64,000 nucleotides of DNA from Nocardiopsis eucommiae (GCA_018388625.1 CP074402.1:2232001-2296000), one strand, 5' to 3'; shown: positions 27,455-37,260, counted from the first letter of the stretch. The notes: a model not told the origin generated them from the letters alone. A program made the numbers and translations.

Positions 27455-29128
27455 ATGCCCGAATCCAGCGCCGACTGGTGGAAGTCCAGCGTCGTCTACC
27501 AGATCTATCCGAGCAGCTTCAGCGACAGTGACGGCGACGGCGTCGGAGACCTGCCCGGGATCATCGGGAAGCTCGACTACCTGAAGCTGCTCGGTGTGGA
27601 CGTGGTGTGGCTGTCGCCCGTCTACCCCTCGCCGTGGGACGACAACGGCTACGACATCAGCGACCACACCGCCATCGACCCCCGGTTCGGCACCCTTGAG
27701 GACTGGGACCGCCTCCGGGACGGGCTGCACGAGCGCGGCATGCGCCTGGTGATGGACCTGGTCGTCAACCACACCAGCGACCGGCACCCCTGGTTCACCG
27801 CCTCCCGCGAGGGCGACCCGGACCGGCGCGACTTCTACGTCTGGCGGCCCGGCCGCGACGGCGGCCCGCCCAACAACTGGGGTTCGGTCTTCTCCGGTCC
27901 CGCCTGGACCTACGACGAGGGGCGCGGCGAGTACTACCTCCACCTGTTCAGCCCGTCGCAACCCGACCTGGACTGGGAGAACCCGAAGGTGCGCGCGGCC
28001 GTGCACGAGATCGCCCTGTGGTGGCTGGCCCGGGGCGCGGACGGGTTCCGGATGGACGTCATCAACTTCGTGTCCAAGAACCCCAAGCTCCCCGACGGGC
28101 CACGGACCGGCGACTACGGGGACTTCGCCGAACACGCGATCAACGGGCCGCGCATGCACGAGTTCCTGCACGAGATGCACGAGACCGTCTTCGCCGGACG
28201 CGACGTGCTCACCGTGGGGGAGATGCCCGGGGTGAGCGTGGAGCAGGCGCGCATCCACACCAATCCGGTCAACCGCGAGCTGGACATGGTGTTCCAGTTC
28301 GAGCACGTGGACCTGGACCACGGCCCCGGCGGCAAGTTCGATCCCCGCCCGCTGGACCTGGTCCGGCTGAAGGCCTCGCTCAACCGCTGGCAGACCGGGC
28401 TCAACGACCGGGGTTGGAACAGTCTGTACTGGAACAACCACGACCAGCCGCGCGTGGTCTCGCGGTTCGGTGACGACGGCCGGTACCGGGTGGAGTCGGC
28501 GACCGCGATCGCCACCACCCTGCACATGATGCAGGGCACTCCGTACGTCTACCAGGGCGAGGAACTGGGCATGACCAACGCCCACCTGGACGACATCGCG
28601 GACTACCGGGACCTGGAGACCCTCAACTACCACCGGACCATGGTGGAGAGCGGCCGGGTGGACGCCGCGACCGCCATGGCCGGGATCGCCCGGATGAGCC
28701 GGGACAACGCGCGCACCCCCATGCAGTGGACCGCAGGGGAGAACGCCGGGTTCACCACCGGGACACCCTGGATCGGAGTCAACCCCAACCACACGCGGAT
28801 CAACGCCGAGGCCGCCGTCGCGGACCAGGGGTCGGTCTTCCACCACTACCGGCGTCTGATCGCGCTCCGCAAGAAGCACCAGGTCATCGCGCACGGACGC
28901 TTCGCTCCACTGCTGGAGGAGGACCCGCGGGTCTACGCCTACACGCGGGCGTACAACGGTCAGGTGCTGTTGGTGCTGGCCAACTGGAGCGACCACACGG
29001 TGAAAGTGGATCTGCCCGAGGACGTGGCGGGCCCCGACTCCACACTGTTGATCGGCAACCTCCCCGACCCCGGCCCGGCTCCGGCCCCGCTGCGTCCCTG
29101 GGAGGCCCGCGTCCACCTGTTCCACTGA
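27455..29128 (+). CDS. GH13 alpha-glucosidase (oligo-1,6-glucosidase type)
   Basis: 557 residues, full length. GH13 regions in order: DLVVNHTSDRHPWF, GFRMDVINF with nucleophile Asp201, VGEMPG with acid/base Glu256, and WNNHDQPR with transition-state Asp330. SFSDSDGDGVGDLPGI at the N-terminus contains the calcium-binding D-D-D-G loop. The domain-C start is NWSDHTVKVDL. Cytoplasmic (no signal peptide): hydrolyses short alpha-1,6/1,4 glucosides taken up by the cell. The ATG at 27455 follows GAAGGA. No sugar ABC operon is adjacent. Confidence 0.95.
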   Translation: MPESSADWWKSSVVYQIYPSSFSDSDGDGVGDLPGIIGKLDYLKLLGVDVVWLSPVYPSPWDDNGYDISDHTAIDPRFGTLEDWDRLRDGLHERGMRLVMDLVVNHTSDRHPWFTASREGDPDRRDFYVWRPGRDGGPPNNWGSVFSGPAWTYDEGRGEYYLHLFSPSQPDLDWENPKVRAAVHEIALWWLARGADGFRMDVINFVSKNPKLPDGPRTGDYGDFAEHAINGPRMHEFLHEMHETVFAGRDVLTVGEMPGVSVEQARIHTNPVNRELDMVFQFEHVDLDHGPGGKFDPRPLDLVRLKASLNRWQTGLNDRGWNSLYWNNHDQPRVVSRFGDDGRYRVESATAIATTLHMMQGTPYVYQGEELGMTNAHLDDIADYRDLETLNYHRTMVESGRVDAATAMAGIARMSRDNARTPMQWTAGENAGFTTGTPWIGVNPNHTRINAEAAVADQGSVFHHYRRLIALRKKHQVIAHGRFAPLLEEDPRVYAYTRAYNGQVLLVLANWSDHTVKVDLPEDVAGPDSTLLIGNLPDPGPAPAPLRPWEARVHLFH

Positions 29129-29208
29129 TCCTCCCGACCGGGCCCTGCTCCCGCGTCCGATCCGTGAGTACTGTGTGGGTCAGCCGATCGAGCGGGAGTG
29201 GGGCCTTC

Positions 29209-30360
29209 ATGAGAGTCGTCATCGTCGGAGCCGGTGTGGGAGGGCTCGCCCTGGCCCGGGGACTCGTCGGGAGGGGTCACGGGGTCGAGGTCCACGAGCG
29301 CGCGCCCGAACCGCGCCCCGGCCGCGCCGGAGTCGGCCTCTACTCCAACGGGACCGCCGCCCTGCGTGCCCTGGGGGTGGAGGTCGGGGGCATCGGGCGG
29401 CGTCTCGACGGCCTGGAGAACCGCGACCCGTCCGGGCGGACGCGTTACACGCTCGACGTGGACGCGGTGGGCGACCACTACGGGTCCGAGTCCCGTACCG
29501 TGCCCCGGCGCGCGCTCCTCGACCTCCTCGCCGACGGGCTGCCCGAGGGCACCGTGCGGTACGGGCGCGTGTGCACCCGGGTGCGGGTCAACACCGACGG
29601 CACCGTGAGCGCGCTCTTCGGGGACGGTTCCAGCGCCACCGGTGACGTGGTCGTCGGCGCGGACGGTGTGCGCTCCGCCGCACGCCGCGACCTGTGGGAG
29701 GGCGATCCGGCCCGCCCGACGGGCTGGGCCAGTTGGCAGGGGCTGACCCGGGTGCCCGCGGACCTGGCGTCGGGCACGCTCGCGGCCGTGGTCCAGGGGC
29801 GTCAGGGTGTGTGCGGGATGATGCCCGCCGGAGACGGCCTCGTGCAGTGGTGGTTCGACGTGCGCTGGCGGCCGGACATCCCCACGCCGACCTCCCCGGC
29901 GAGTGTGCTGCGGCGGCTGTTCGAGGGCTGGACCGACCCCGACGTGCGCGCGGTCCTGGAGCACCTGCGCGACGAGGACCTCGCGTTCTCCGAGCACGTG
30001 CGCCACCGGGTGCGCCGGGTCTGGGGTGAGGGCGGGGCGACGCTGCTGGGCGACGCCGCGCACGCCTTCGCGTCCTCCACCGCGCAGGGGGCGAACCAGG
30101 CCCTGGAGGACGCGTGGGCGCTGACCCTGGCCCTGTCCGACGAGGGCGCCGAGGCCGATCCCGCCGCCGCGCTGCGCCGGTACGAGGGGGTGCGGCGGGG
30201 GCCGGTGCAGCTGGCGTCGCTGGCCTCGGGCGCGGAGGCGATCACGCGGTTCTCCCCGCCCCGGTTCCTGGGCCGTGAACGGCTCGGTTCCCTGGCCACC
30301 CGCCAGTTCATCGGGTACCTGGGCGGGGTGAGCAACGTCCTCACCGACCGCCGCCCCTGA
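29209..30360 (+). CDS. FAD-dependent monooxygenase (UbiH/PHBH-like)
   Basis: 383 residues. VVIVGAGVGGLALARGL is the N-terminal GxGxxG FAD fingerprint; VVVGADGVRSAARR is the 'DG' motif; LLGDAAHAFASSTAQGANQA is the GD motif with the flavin ribityl contact and the A-Q-G-A-N-Q-A helix. Such enzymes hydroxylate aromatic or polyketide substrates with NAD(P)H and oxygen. The start is supported by GGGAG at 29193-29198. It stands alone. Confidence 0.93.
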   Translation: MRVVIVGAGVGGLALARGLVGRGHGVEVHERAPEPRPGRAGVGLYSNGTAALRALGVEVGGIGRRLDGLENRDPSGRTRYTLDVDAVGDHYGSESRTVPRRALLDLLADGLPEGTVRYGRVCTRVRVNTDGTVSALFGDGSSATGDVVVGADGVRSAARRDLWEGDPARPTGWASWQGLTRVPADLASGTLAAVVQGRQGVCGMMPAGDGLVQWWFDVRWRPDIPTPTSPASVLRRLFEGWTDPDVRAVLEHLRDEDLAFSEHVRHRVRRVWGEGGATLLGDAAHAFASSTAQGANQALEDAWALTLALSDEGAEADPAAALRRYEGVRRGPVQLASLASGAEAITRFSPPRFLGRERLGSLATRQFIGYLGGVSNVLTDRRP

Positions 30361-30771
30361 CCTCACGGACAACACCCATAGCTCGCACCTCTCCAGCCGC
30401 TCGGTTCACGGAATCGGGCGGCTTTCTCCGTTGCCGCGATGGCGGCGGTCTTCTTGGGCGTGTTCCCGCGACCGGCAGACCGATGTGTCCCTCCGCGAGA
30501 GGAGGTTTCTGCGGTGACTCCGTTGGACTCCCCTCCGCCTGGATCGAGCGCCCGATAACGGACGGAGTCCCACCGGACTCGCAGGGTGGGGGAGGCTCCG
30601 TGTTCAGATTTTTTGAAATCGCATCAAGTGAGGTTAGACTAACCTTGCTTGATGTCGGGGTTCTCCCGTTTTGTTGGCTTCTTCGCGCTGCCCTCCCCTG
30701 GGCCTCCCCTGCGCGTATCCGGCCCGCCCAGAGCGACGCGGCCGCTCCCCGTGACGAAGAAAGCAGTGAGC
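30361..30771 (+). promoter_or_regulatory. Upstream region of iron importer 2
   Basis: 411 bases without a supported gene. The first 250 hold nothing recognisable; the region from about 30605 to 30660 is AT-rich and carries the iron box. The remaining stretch to 30771 is the leader of the binding-protein mRNA. Confidence 0.5.
30622..30654. promoter_or_regulatory. Iron box inside a 33-bp dyad, importer 2
   Basis: The core TGAGGTTAGACTAACCTTG (30629-30647) is a close match to the DmdR1/IdeR consensus. The symmetry extends outward: left arm CATCAAGTGAGGTTAG and right arm CTAACCTTGCTTGATG pair at 14 of 16 positions around A30638. Confidence 0.85.
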
Positions 30772-31797
30772 ATGAACTCCACCCTGCGCCGCGTCGGCGG
30801 CATCGCCCTCACCTCGGCCCTCGCCCTCGGCCTCGCCTCCTGCGGGACGGACGGTGAGGACACCTCCCCGGGCGGCGACGCGGACGGGACCTTCCCCGTC
30901 ACCATCGAGAGCGCCCTCGGCACCGCCGAGATCCCCGAACGCCCCGAACGCGTCGTCACCCTCGGCCAGGGCTCCGCCGAGACCGCCATCGCCCTGGGCA
31001 CCGTGCCGGTCGGCATCGAGAGCTACGAGTGGGGCAGCGACGACACCGGGTACCTGCCCTGGATCCACGAGGCCGTCACCGAGTCCGGCGAGGAGCTGCC
31101 CGAGCAGTTCGCCGGGGCCGACGACATCGACTTCGAGGCGATCATCGAACTCGCCCCCGACGTCATCCTGGCCCCCTGGTCCGGGGTGACCCAGGAGCAG
31201 TACGACATCCTCACGGACATCGCCCCCACGGTCGCCTACCCGGACCTCGCCTGGAGCACCGACTGGGACGAGCAGATCGAGATCATCGGCCGGGCGCTCG
31301 GCCAGCCCGAGGAGGCCGACGGCCTCGTCGCGGACATCGAGGGCCGGTTCGAGGAGGCGGCGGCCGAGAACCCCGAGTTCGCCGACCTCACCTTCTCCTA
31401 CGTCTACACCGACGGGCCCGGCACGCTCGGCGTCTTCCTCCCCGACGAACAGCGCGTCGCCATGGTGCGCGGCCTGGGGCTCCAGGTCGACCCGGTCGTG
31501 GACACCTTCCCCGAGACCGAGGGCACCGACTCCGCCCTGGTCGGCCTGGAGAACGCCGACCGGTTCGGTGACAGCGACCTCCTCTTCACCTTCTACACCG
31601 ACGCCGAGACGCGGGCCGAGATCGAGTCCCAGGACCTGTACGGCTCCATCCCCGCCATCGAACGCGGCTCCGTGGTCACCAGTGACGACAACTCCTTCGT
31701 CACCGCCTCCTCCCTGATCAACCCGCTCACCGTGCCCTGGGTCATCGAACGGTACGTCCCCCTCATCCACGAGGCCGCCCGGACCCTGGACGACTGA
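30772..31797 (+). CDS. Iron-siderophore ABC transporter substrate-binding lipoprotein
   Basis: 341 residues from ATG 30772 (GTG 30751 also possible). Signal peptide ALTSALALGLASC gives the lipobox Cys. Binding-lobe marks: RPERVVTLGQGSAETAIALG, VPVGIESYEWG, FEAIIELAPDVILAPWSG, and the second lobe from LTFSYVYTDG. First gene of the operon under the iron box. It captures a ferric siderophore outside the membrane. Confidence 0.92.
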   Translation: MNSTLRRVGGIALTSALALGLASCGTDGEDTSPGGDADGTFPVTIESALGTAEIPERPERVVTLGQGSAETAIALGTVPVGIESYEWGSDDTGYLPWIHEAVTESGEELPEQFAGADDIDFEAIIELAPDVILAPWSGVTQEQYDILTDIAPTVAYPDLAWSTDWDEQIEIIGRALGQPEEADGLVADIEGRFEEAAAENPEFADLTFSYVYTDGPGTLGVFLPDEQRVAMVRGLGLQVDPVVDTFPETEGTDSALVGLENADRFGDSDLLFTFYTDAETRAEIESQDLYGSIPAIERGSVVTSDDNSFVTASSLINPLTVPWVIERYVPLIHEAARTLDD

Positions 31798-31811
31798 GGC
31801 GGACCGGCGAC

Positions 31812-32834
31812 GTGATCGTGAAGACATCCGCGGCGCCGCCCCGCACCGGCCCCGTCCGCGCCGCGCTCGTCCTGGTCGCGGCCGGGGCGGTGCTGGTCGG
31901 CGCGGTCCTGCTCAGCCTGGTGGCGGGCAGCAGGCCGACCTCGCCGGTCGAGGTGTGGCAGGTGCTCCTCGGAGAGGGCGACCCCCACGTCACCGTGGTG
32001 GTCGAGAGCCGCTTCCCGCGCACCCTGCTCGGGATCGTGGCCGGGGCCGCGCTGGCCCTGTCGGGCACCCTCATGCAGGGAGTGACCCGCAACCCGCTGG
32101 CCGACCCCGGTCTCCTGGGAGTCAACGCGGGCGCGGCCGCCGCCGTGGTCACCGCCACGGCGCTCCTCGGCCCCGCCTCCACCACCGCCACCGTCTGGTG
32201 GGCCCTGCCCGGTGCCCTGCTGGCCGGGCTGGCCGCCCACACGGTGGGCACCCGGGGCGGGGACGGCGGCATGGTCCGTCTCGTCCTGGCCGGGGCGGTG
32301 GTCTCGGCGGTGCTCATGGCCTACGTCCAGGCGGTCTCGCTGAACATGCCGGACGTGTTCGACAGCTACCGCTACTGGGTGGTGGGTTCGCTGGCGGGGC
32401 GCGGCTACGACGTGGTCCTGGCCGTGCTGCCGGTGGTCGGCGCGGGCACGCTGCTGGCCCTGCTGGTCATGGGCTCGCTCAACGCTCTGGCCCTCGGGGA
32501 GGAGGCGGCCGTGGCCACCGGCGCCAACGTGTTCCTGGCGCGCTCCGGAGGGCTGCTCGCGGGCACCGTGCTCGCGGCGGGGGCCACCGCCGCGGTCGGA
32601 CCGATCGCCTTCGTGGGCCTGGCGGTCCCGCACGTGGTGCGCGGGCTGGTCGGGGTGGACTTCCGCCTCCAGGTGCCCTTCGCCCTGCTGGTCGGCCCCT
32701 CCCTGCTGCTGGTCGCCGACGTCGTGGGCCGCACCCTGGTGCGGCCCATGGAACTCATGGTGGGCGTCGTCACCGCCTTCGTGGGCGCGCCGGTGCTGTT
32801 GTACGTGGTCCGGAAGTCGAGGACGGGAACGTGA
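31812..32834 (+). CDS. FecCD-family iron-siderophore ABC permease
   Basis: 340 residues, intact. LSGTLMQGVTRNPLADPGLL is the FecCD signature; GPIAFVGLAVPHVVRGLVG is the ATPase-coupling loop; VGRTLVRPMELMVGVVTAF ends the fold. GTG start 14 bases after the binding-protein stop. Its TGA overlaps the next GTG (GTGA). Confidence 0.93.
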   Translation: MIVKTSAAPPRTGPVRAALVLVAAGAVLVGAVLLSLVAGSRPTSPVEVWQVLLGEGDPHVTVVVESRFPRTLLGIVAGAALALSGTLMQGVTRNPLADPGLLGVNAGAAAAVVTATALLGPASTTATVWWALPGALLAGLAAHTVGTRGGDGGMVRLVLAGAVVSAVLMAYVQAVSLNMPDVFDSYRYWVVGSLAGRGYDVVLAVLPVVGAGTLLALLVMGSLNALALGEEAAVATGANVFLARSGGLLAGTVLAAGATAAVGPIAFVGLAVPHVVRGLVGVDFRLQVPFALLVGPSLLLVADVVGRTLVRPMELMVGVVTAFVGAPVLLYVVRKSRTGT

Positions 32835-33935
32835 GCCACCAGATCCGATCCGGGGCGGACCGGGCGGGCCCCGGCACGGCGCCTGAACCCGCCACCGCCC
32901 CGCGACCCCCTTCCCGGTCCTGCGACTCGGCCGCCACGTCGCGCTGCCGCTGCACCGACGCTCCCTGGCGGTGGGACTCCTGCTGTCGGTGCTCCTGCTC
33001 GCGGCGGCCGCCGCCACCCTGAGCCTGGGCCGACTGGGCGTGCCCCTCACCCAGCTGCCCGCCGTCCTGTCCGGCCAGGGGAGGCCACCCACCTGTTCGC
33101 CCTCGAACGGCTGCGCGGCCCCCGGCTGTCCGTGGCCGTGGGCACGGGCGTCGCCCTGGGCCTGGCCGGTGCGCTCTTCCAGTCCGTGACCCGCAACCCG
33201 CTGGGCAGCCCCGACGTGATCGGGCTGGGCGCGGGGGCCGGGGCGGGCGCGGCCCTCGTCGCGCTCGTGTTCCCCGGAATCGTGCCCGTCCCCTTGGGAG
33301 CGCTGGCCGGAGCGGCCCTGGCCGTGACGGTCGTGGCCGCCGTGACCGGAACCGGGCTGCGCGACCCGGGGCGGCTGATCGTCGCGGGCATCGGCGTGGC
33401 CGCCATGGCCCAGGCCTTCACGCACTTCGTGGTCTCGGTGATGGCCCGCGACAAGGCCAGTGTCCTGGCCGCGTACGTCAACGGCAGCCTCGGGGCCCGC
33501 TCCTGGGAGCACTCCACCACGATCTGGCTCACCCTGGCGCTCGCGGTCCCGATGGTCGTGGCCCTGGCCGGTCCCATCACCGTCAACGAGATGGGCGACG
33601 AGCTCGCTGACTCCCTCGGGGCCCGGGCCGCCAGCAGCCGCACCGCCGCGGTCGTCCTCTCCGTGGTGCTGTCGGCGGCGGCGGTGAGCGTGGCCGGGCC
33701 GATCGCGTTCGTGTCCCTCACTGCTCCGCAGATCGCCCGCAGGCTCAGCGGGGCGCCCGGCCCCAACCTGGCGCTGTCCGGTCTCGTGGGGGCGTTCCTG
33801 CTGGTCACGGCCGATCTGGCCGTCCAGCACGCGCCGATCGCCGAGGGACTGCCGGTCGGCGTCCTCACCCTGGCGTTCGGCGGTGTGTACCTGGGCTACC
33901 TGCTCATCCGTGAATGGCGAAAGGGAAGACTGTGA
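32831..33935 (+). CDS. FecCD-family iron-siderophore ABC permease (two frame breaks)
   Basis: About 368 residues. After an N-terminal cytoplasmic segment comes helix 1 (VGLLLSVLLLAAAAATLSL). AGALFQSVTRNPLGSPDVIG is the signature; GPIAFVSLTAPQIARRLSG is the coupling loop. Bases are missing near 32911 (C run) and 33078 (G run); restoring them joins GRHVALPLHRRSL and ATHLFALERLRGP in frame. Overlaps the upstream and downstream genes by four bases. Confidence 0.89.
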
Positions 33936-34736
33936 GCCGAGAGACCGTCCCGGTCCTGGCCGCCGAGGGCCTCACCCTGGGCTACGGCGCGGACCCGGTC
34001 GTGCGCGACCTGGACCTGACCATCGCCCGGGGCGAGTTCACCGTGATCGTCGGCCCCAACGGCTGCGGCAAGTCCACCCTGCTCAAGGCGTTGGGGAGGG
34101 TCAACAAGCCGGGCTCCGGGCGGGTGCTGCTGCACGGACGCGACGTGCGTTCACAGCGCCCCAAGGCGGTCGCCCGCCAACTGGCGCTGCTGCCGCAGAG
34201 CCCCTCGCACCCGAGGGCATCACCGTCCGCGCCCTCGCGGCGCGCGGACGCTTCCCGCACCACACCCTGCTGCGGCAGTGGAGCCCGGAGGACGAGACCG
34301 CCGTGGCGCGGGCCCTGGAGCTGGCCGGGCTCACCGACCTCGCACACGTCCAGGTGGGGTCGCTCTCGGGAGGACAGCGCCAGCGCGCCTGGGTGGCGAT
34401 GGTCCTGGCCCAGGACAGCGGCACGCTGCTGCTGGACGAGCCCACCACCTACCTCGACATCGCGCACCAGTACGACCTGTTGGAGCTCTTCGCCGACCTG
34501 CACCGCGGCGGGCGCACCGTGGTCGCGGTCCTGCACGACCTCGCCCAGGCGGCCCGGTTCGCCACGCGTGTGGTGATGATGGACGGAGGAGCGGTGGTCG
34601 CGGACGGCTCCCCGGAGGAGGTCGTCACGGCCGAGCGGGTGGCGTCGGTGTTCGGGCTGGCCTGCGACGTGGTACCGGATCCTCGAACCGGGACGCCGCT
34701 GGTGATCCCGCACGAGCGGGCGCCCGCGACCCCTGA
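33932..34736 (+). CDS. Iron-siderophore ABC transporter ATPase
   Basis: About 268 residues. Walker A GPNGCGKST, QLALLPQSPLAPEGITV (Q-loop; one C missing near 34205), signature LSGGQRQR, Walker B LLLDEPTTYLDIAHQ and VLHDLAQA with the switch His. A further C is missing just before the stop at 34734. Last gene of the operon, ending three bases from the convergent MarR gene. Confidence 0.9.
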
Positions 34737-34738
34737 CC

Positions 34739-35323
34739 TCAGGTGCCCGGCCGGGGTCTCGGCGTCGTGGCCCCGGGGCCCGGCGGGGTTCGCTCACCCC
34801 GGGCGGCCTTGTACTCCTCCCAGCGTTCCAGCAGCACGTCGTGGTAGCCGTCCAGCCAGGTCATGTAGTCGTACATGTTGTGCAGCCGGGCGCGGGAGGA
34901 CTCACCCAGGTCGGGGAGGCGTTCCAGCGCGGAGGCGGCGAGGTCGCGCTGCTGACGCAGGTAGGAGCGCTCGTTGCGCAGGAACCCGCCCCAGACGTCC
35001 TCGTCCATGCTGATCAGCCGGGAACGGCTGTCGGGGGCGTCCACGAGGGTCACGAACCCCAGCTCGCGCAGACGGCGCACCGCCTGGGAGACCGAACCCC
35101 GGCTCACCCCGGCGCCCTCGGCGACGGCCTCGGCGCTGACCGCGTCCCGGTCGGCCACCAGCAGGTAGCCCACGATGCGGCCCTCGGCCTTGGGGCGCCC
35201 CTGGGACTGCCAGTAGGCGGCGAAGCGCCCGACGAAGTCGTCACGGAACTCCTCCGTCCCGCCCTCCGGCCCCCGCGCCGCACCCGCGTCCCACGCCCGT
35301 TCCCCTCGTGCCCCCTGCGTCAT
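34739..35323 (-). CDS. GbsR/MarR-type winged-helix regulator
   Basis: About 194 residues. GRFAAYWQSQGRPKAEGRIV, VSAEAVAEGAGVSRGSVSQA (HTH) and LGFVTLVDAPDSRSRLISM (wing) form a GbsR-type MarR domain, followed by a long helix. ATG 35323 has no clear ribosome-binding site, and as sequenced the frame is continuous with the TetR gene upstream. A single missing C near 35382 explains this. Target unknown. Confidence 0.75.
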   Translation of the reverse strand: MTQGARGERAWDAGAARGPEGGTEEFRDDFVGRFAAYWQSQGRPKAEGRIVGYLLVADRDAVSAEAVAEGAGVSRGSVSQAVRRLRELGFVTLVDAPDSRSRLISMDEDVWGGFLRNERSYLRQQRDLAASALERLPDLGESSRARLHNMYDYMTWLDGYHDVLLERWEEYKAARGERTPPGPGATTPRPRPGT

Positions 35324-35378
35324 GGGGGCCACGATATCGCCCGTGCGGTCGGCCTTCCGCCGGTTTCGGAAGAAGCGC

Positions 35379-35977
35379 TCAGGGGCGGCGCGCAACGACT
35401 CCAGCAGGTGCGCGAGCGCTGACCACACGTCCTCCAGGTCGCGTTCGGTGCCCGTGTCGGCCAGCCAGAGCGCGGCCTCGTTCATGGCTCCGGACAGCAG
35501 GTGGGAGAGCGGGGCGACCGGCCGCGGCGCGATGACGCCCGCCTCCACGAGTGAGGCGAGCTCCTCGGCCAGGTGGTGTGCGGAGGAGGTCTCGTCGAGG
35601 GCGCGCCACTCGCTCCACCCCAGGACGGCGGGCCCGTCCACCAGCATGACGCGACGGACGTCGGGGGCGGTGCTGGCGGTGAGGAAGGCGCGGCACCCGG
35701 TGGTCAGCCGTTCCCACGGGTCCTCGTGGGCGTCGGCGGCCTCGGCCACGGCGGCGCCCACCTCCGCCTGGGCCTGCTCCAGGACCGCCCGGAACAGGTC
35801 CGTCTTGCCCCTGAAGTGGTGGTAGAGCGCGCCCTTGGTCACCTGGGCGGCGGCCACGATCTCGGCCAGGCCCACCCCGCCGTACCCGCGCTCGGTGAAC
35901 AGGCGGCGGCCCTCCCGGACCAGGGCCCGTCTGGTGCGCTCCCGTTGTTCGGCCCTGGCTCCGGTGTCCCTGGTCAC
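35379..35977 (-). CDS. TetR-family regulator
   Basis: About 200 residues. [45 protein letters not shown] 35977 is chosen because AGGAGG lies 5 bases upstream. The stop at 35379 appears when one C is restored in the run at 35382. It is divergent from the glyoxalase gene, with two TACC-N3-GGTA dyads between. Confidence 0.82.
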
Positions 35978-35992
35978 GGATCCTCCTGTTGA

Positions 35993-36038
35993 CATACCGA
36001 CGGTACGTGAATAGCGTACTCGACATACCGTTGGTATG
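35993..36038. promoter_or_regulatory. Tandem operators between tetR and the glyoxalase gene
   Basis: CATACCGACGGTACG (35993-36007) and the perfect CATACCGTTGGTATG (36024-36038), 31 bases apart. Both share TACC-N3-GGTA and lie across the divergent promoters. Confidence 0.65.
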
Positions 36039-36052
36039 CGAAAGGAGCGCTC

Positions 36053-36468
36053 ATGCGCCTCAACGGCTTCTACCCCGTGCTGTGCACCCCCGCCTCCAGG
36101 AGAGCCACGCCTTCTACACGCGGTGGTTCGGCTTCGAGGACACCTTCGTGGCGGACTGGTACGTGAGCCTGCGCCGTCCCGGCCCGCCGGACCACGAACT
36201 CGCCCTGCTCGCGGCCGGTCACCCGACCCTGCCCGAGGGCCACCGGGCCTCCACCGCCCAGGGCGTGCTGCTCAACCTCGAGGTGGCGGACGTGGACGCC
36301 GAGTGGCGTCGCCTGGTGGTCGAGGGCGGGCTGGAGCCCGTGCTCACCCTGCGCAGCGAGGGATTCGGGCAGCGGCACTTCATCGTGGCCGACCCGGCCG
36401 GAGTCCTGATCGACGTCATCACCCCGATCGAGCCCTCCGACGAGTACGCGGAGCGGTTCCTCGACTGA
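36053..36468 (+). CDS. Glyoxalase/bleomycin-resistance-like (VOC) protein
   Basis: About 139 residues. [20 protein letters not shown] and the second half [14 protein letters not shown] ... [20 protein letters not shown] show the paired beta-alpha-beta-beta-beta modules of the vicinal-oxygen-chelate fold. A base is missing in the C run near 36090. GGAG precedes ATG 36053. Probably controlled by the divergent TetR; enzyme or binding role is unknown. Confidence 0.84.
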
Positions 36469-36532
36469 GGCGCCCGGCCGCCGCCCCCGCGTCGCCGTGC
36501 TCCCCGGCCCGCCCCGTGCGCGACGCGCGAGG

Positions 36533-36548
36533 TACCAGCCGGTCGGTA
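36533..36548. promoter_or_regulatory. Shared TetR operator, copy 1 (autoregulatory)
   Basis: TACCAGCCGGTCGGTA, upstream of the TetR gene at 36614. It matches the operator family also seen at 41113-41128 and 43575-43590 (consensus TACCGACYGGTCGGTA). Confidence 0.65.
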
Positions 36549-36613
36549 TGCTGTCGGGGTCGGTGGTCGACACTCCCGCCGGGGAACCGCGGGGGCACGA
36601 GGTGAGGCGGGAC

Positions 36614-37228
36614 ATGGCGCGAGGACGGCGGACGGCCGAGGCGGGAGCCGGGCACGGAACCGTGCCCGAACGCCTGCTGGAGGCGGCCACGAGGCTCTTC
36701 GCTGAGCAGGGGTTCGAGAGCACCTCGGTCCAGGAGGTCGTGGCCGCGGCGGGCGTGACCAAGGGGGCCATGTACCACTACTTCGGCTCCAAGGACGACC
36801 TGCTCCACGAGGTCTACGCGCGCGTGCTGCGGATGCAGACCGAACACCTCGTGGAGATCTCCGCCCGCGAGGCGCCCGTGGCCGAACGCGTCCACGCCGC
36901 CGCCGCCGACGTCATCGTCACCAGCGTCGCCAACATGGACGACACCAAGATCTTCTTCCGGTCCATGCACCAGCTCGCCCCGGAGAAGCAGCGCAGCGTG
37001 CGGGCCGAACGCCGTGCCTACCACGAGATCTTCCGCGCGATGATCGAGCAGGGCCAGAGCGAGGGGGTCTTCCGCTCAGACGTCCCCGCCGACCTGGTCG
37101 TGGACTACTTCTTCGGTTCCGTGCACCACCTGGGCACCTGGTACCGGCACGACGGCGAACTCACCGGCGACGACGTCGGCCGCCACTTCGCGGACCTGCT
37201 CGTCGCGGGGCTGCGCCCGCAGACCTGA
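36614..37228 (+). CDS. TetR-family regulator of the acyl-CoA cluster
   Basis: 204 residues. HTH: RLLEAATRLFAEQGFESTSV, QEVVAAAGVTKGAMYHYF, then GSKDDLLHEVY. The C-terminal AERVHAAAADVIVTSVANM and FFRSMHQLAPEK resemble TetR proteins that sense acyl-CoAs (FadR/KstR2-like). ATG 36614 follows GAGGTGAGGCGG; an upstream in-frame start would cover its own operator. Confidence 0.88.
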   Translation: MARGRRTAEAGAGHGTVPERLLEAATRLFAEQGFESTSVQEVVAAAGVTKGAMYHYFGSKDDLLHEVYARVLRMQTEHLVEISAREAPVAERVHAAAADVIVTSVANMDDTKIFFRSMHQLAPEKQRSVRAERRAYHEIFRAMIEQGQSEGVFRSDVPADLVVDYFFGSVHHLGTWYRHDGELTGDDVGRHFADLLVAGLRPQT

Positions 37229-37260
37229 GGACCGACCGGCGCCACGGGAGGCGGACGGCC

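Noticed and set aside
34739..35995. A true TetR-MarR fusion regulator
   Set aside because: Kept as a finding but not as an annotation; one missing C, in line with the other run errors, yields two normal-length regulators.
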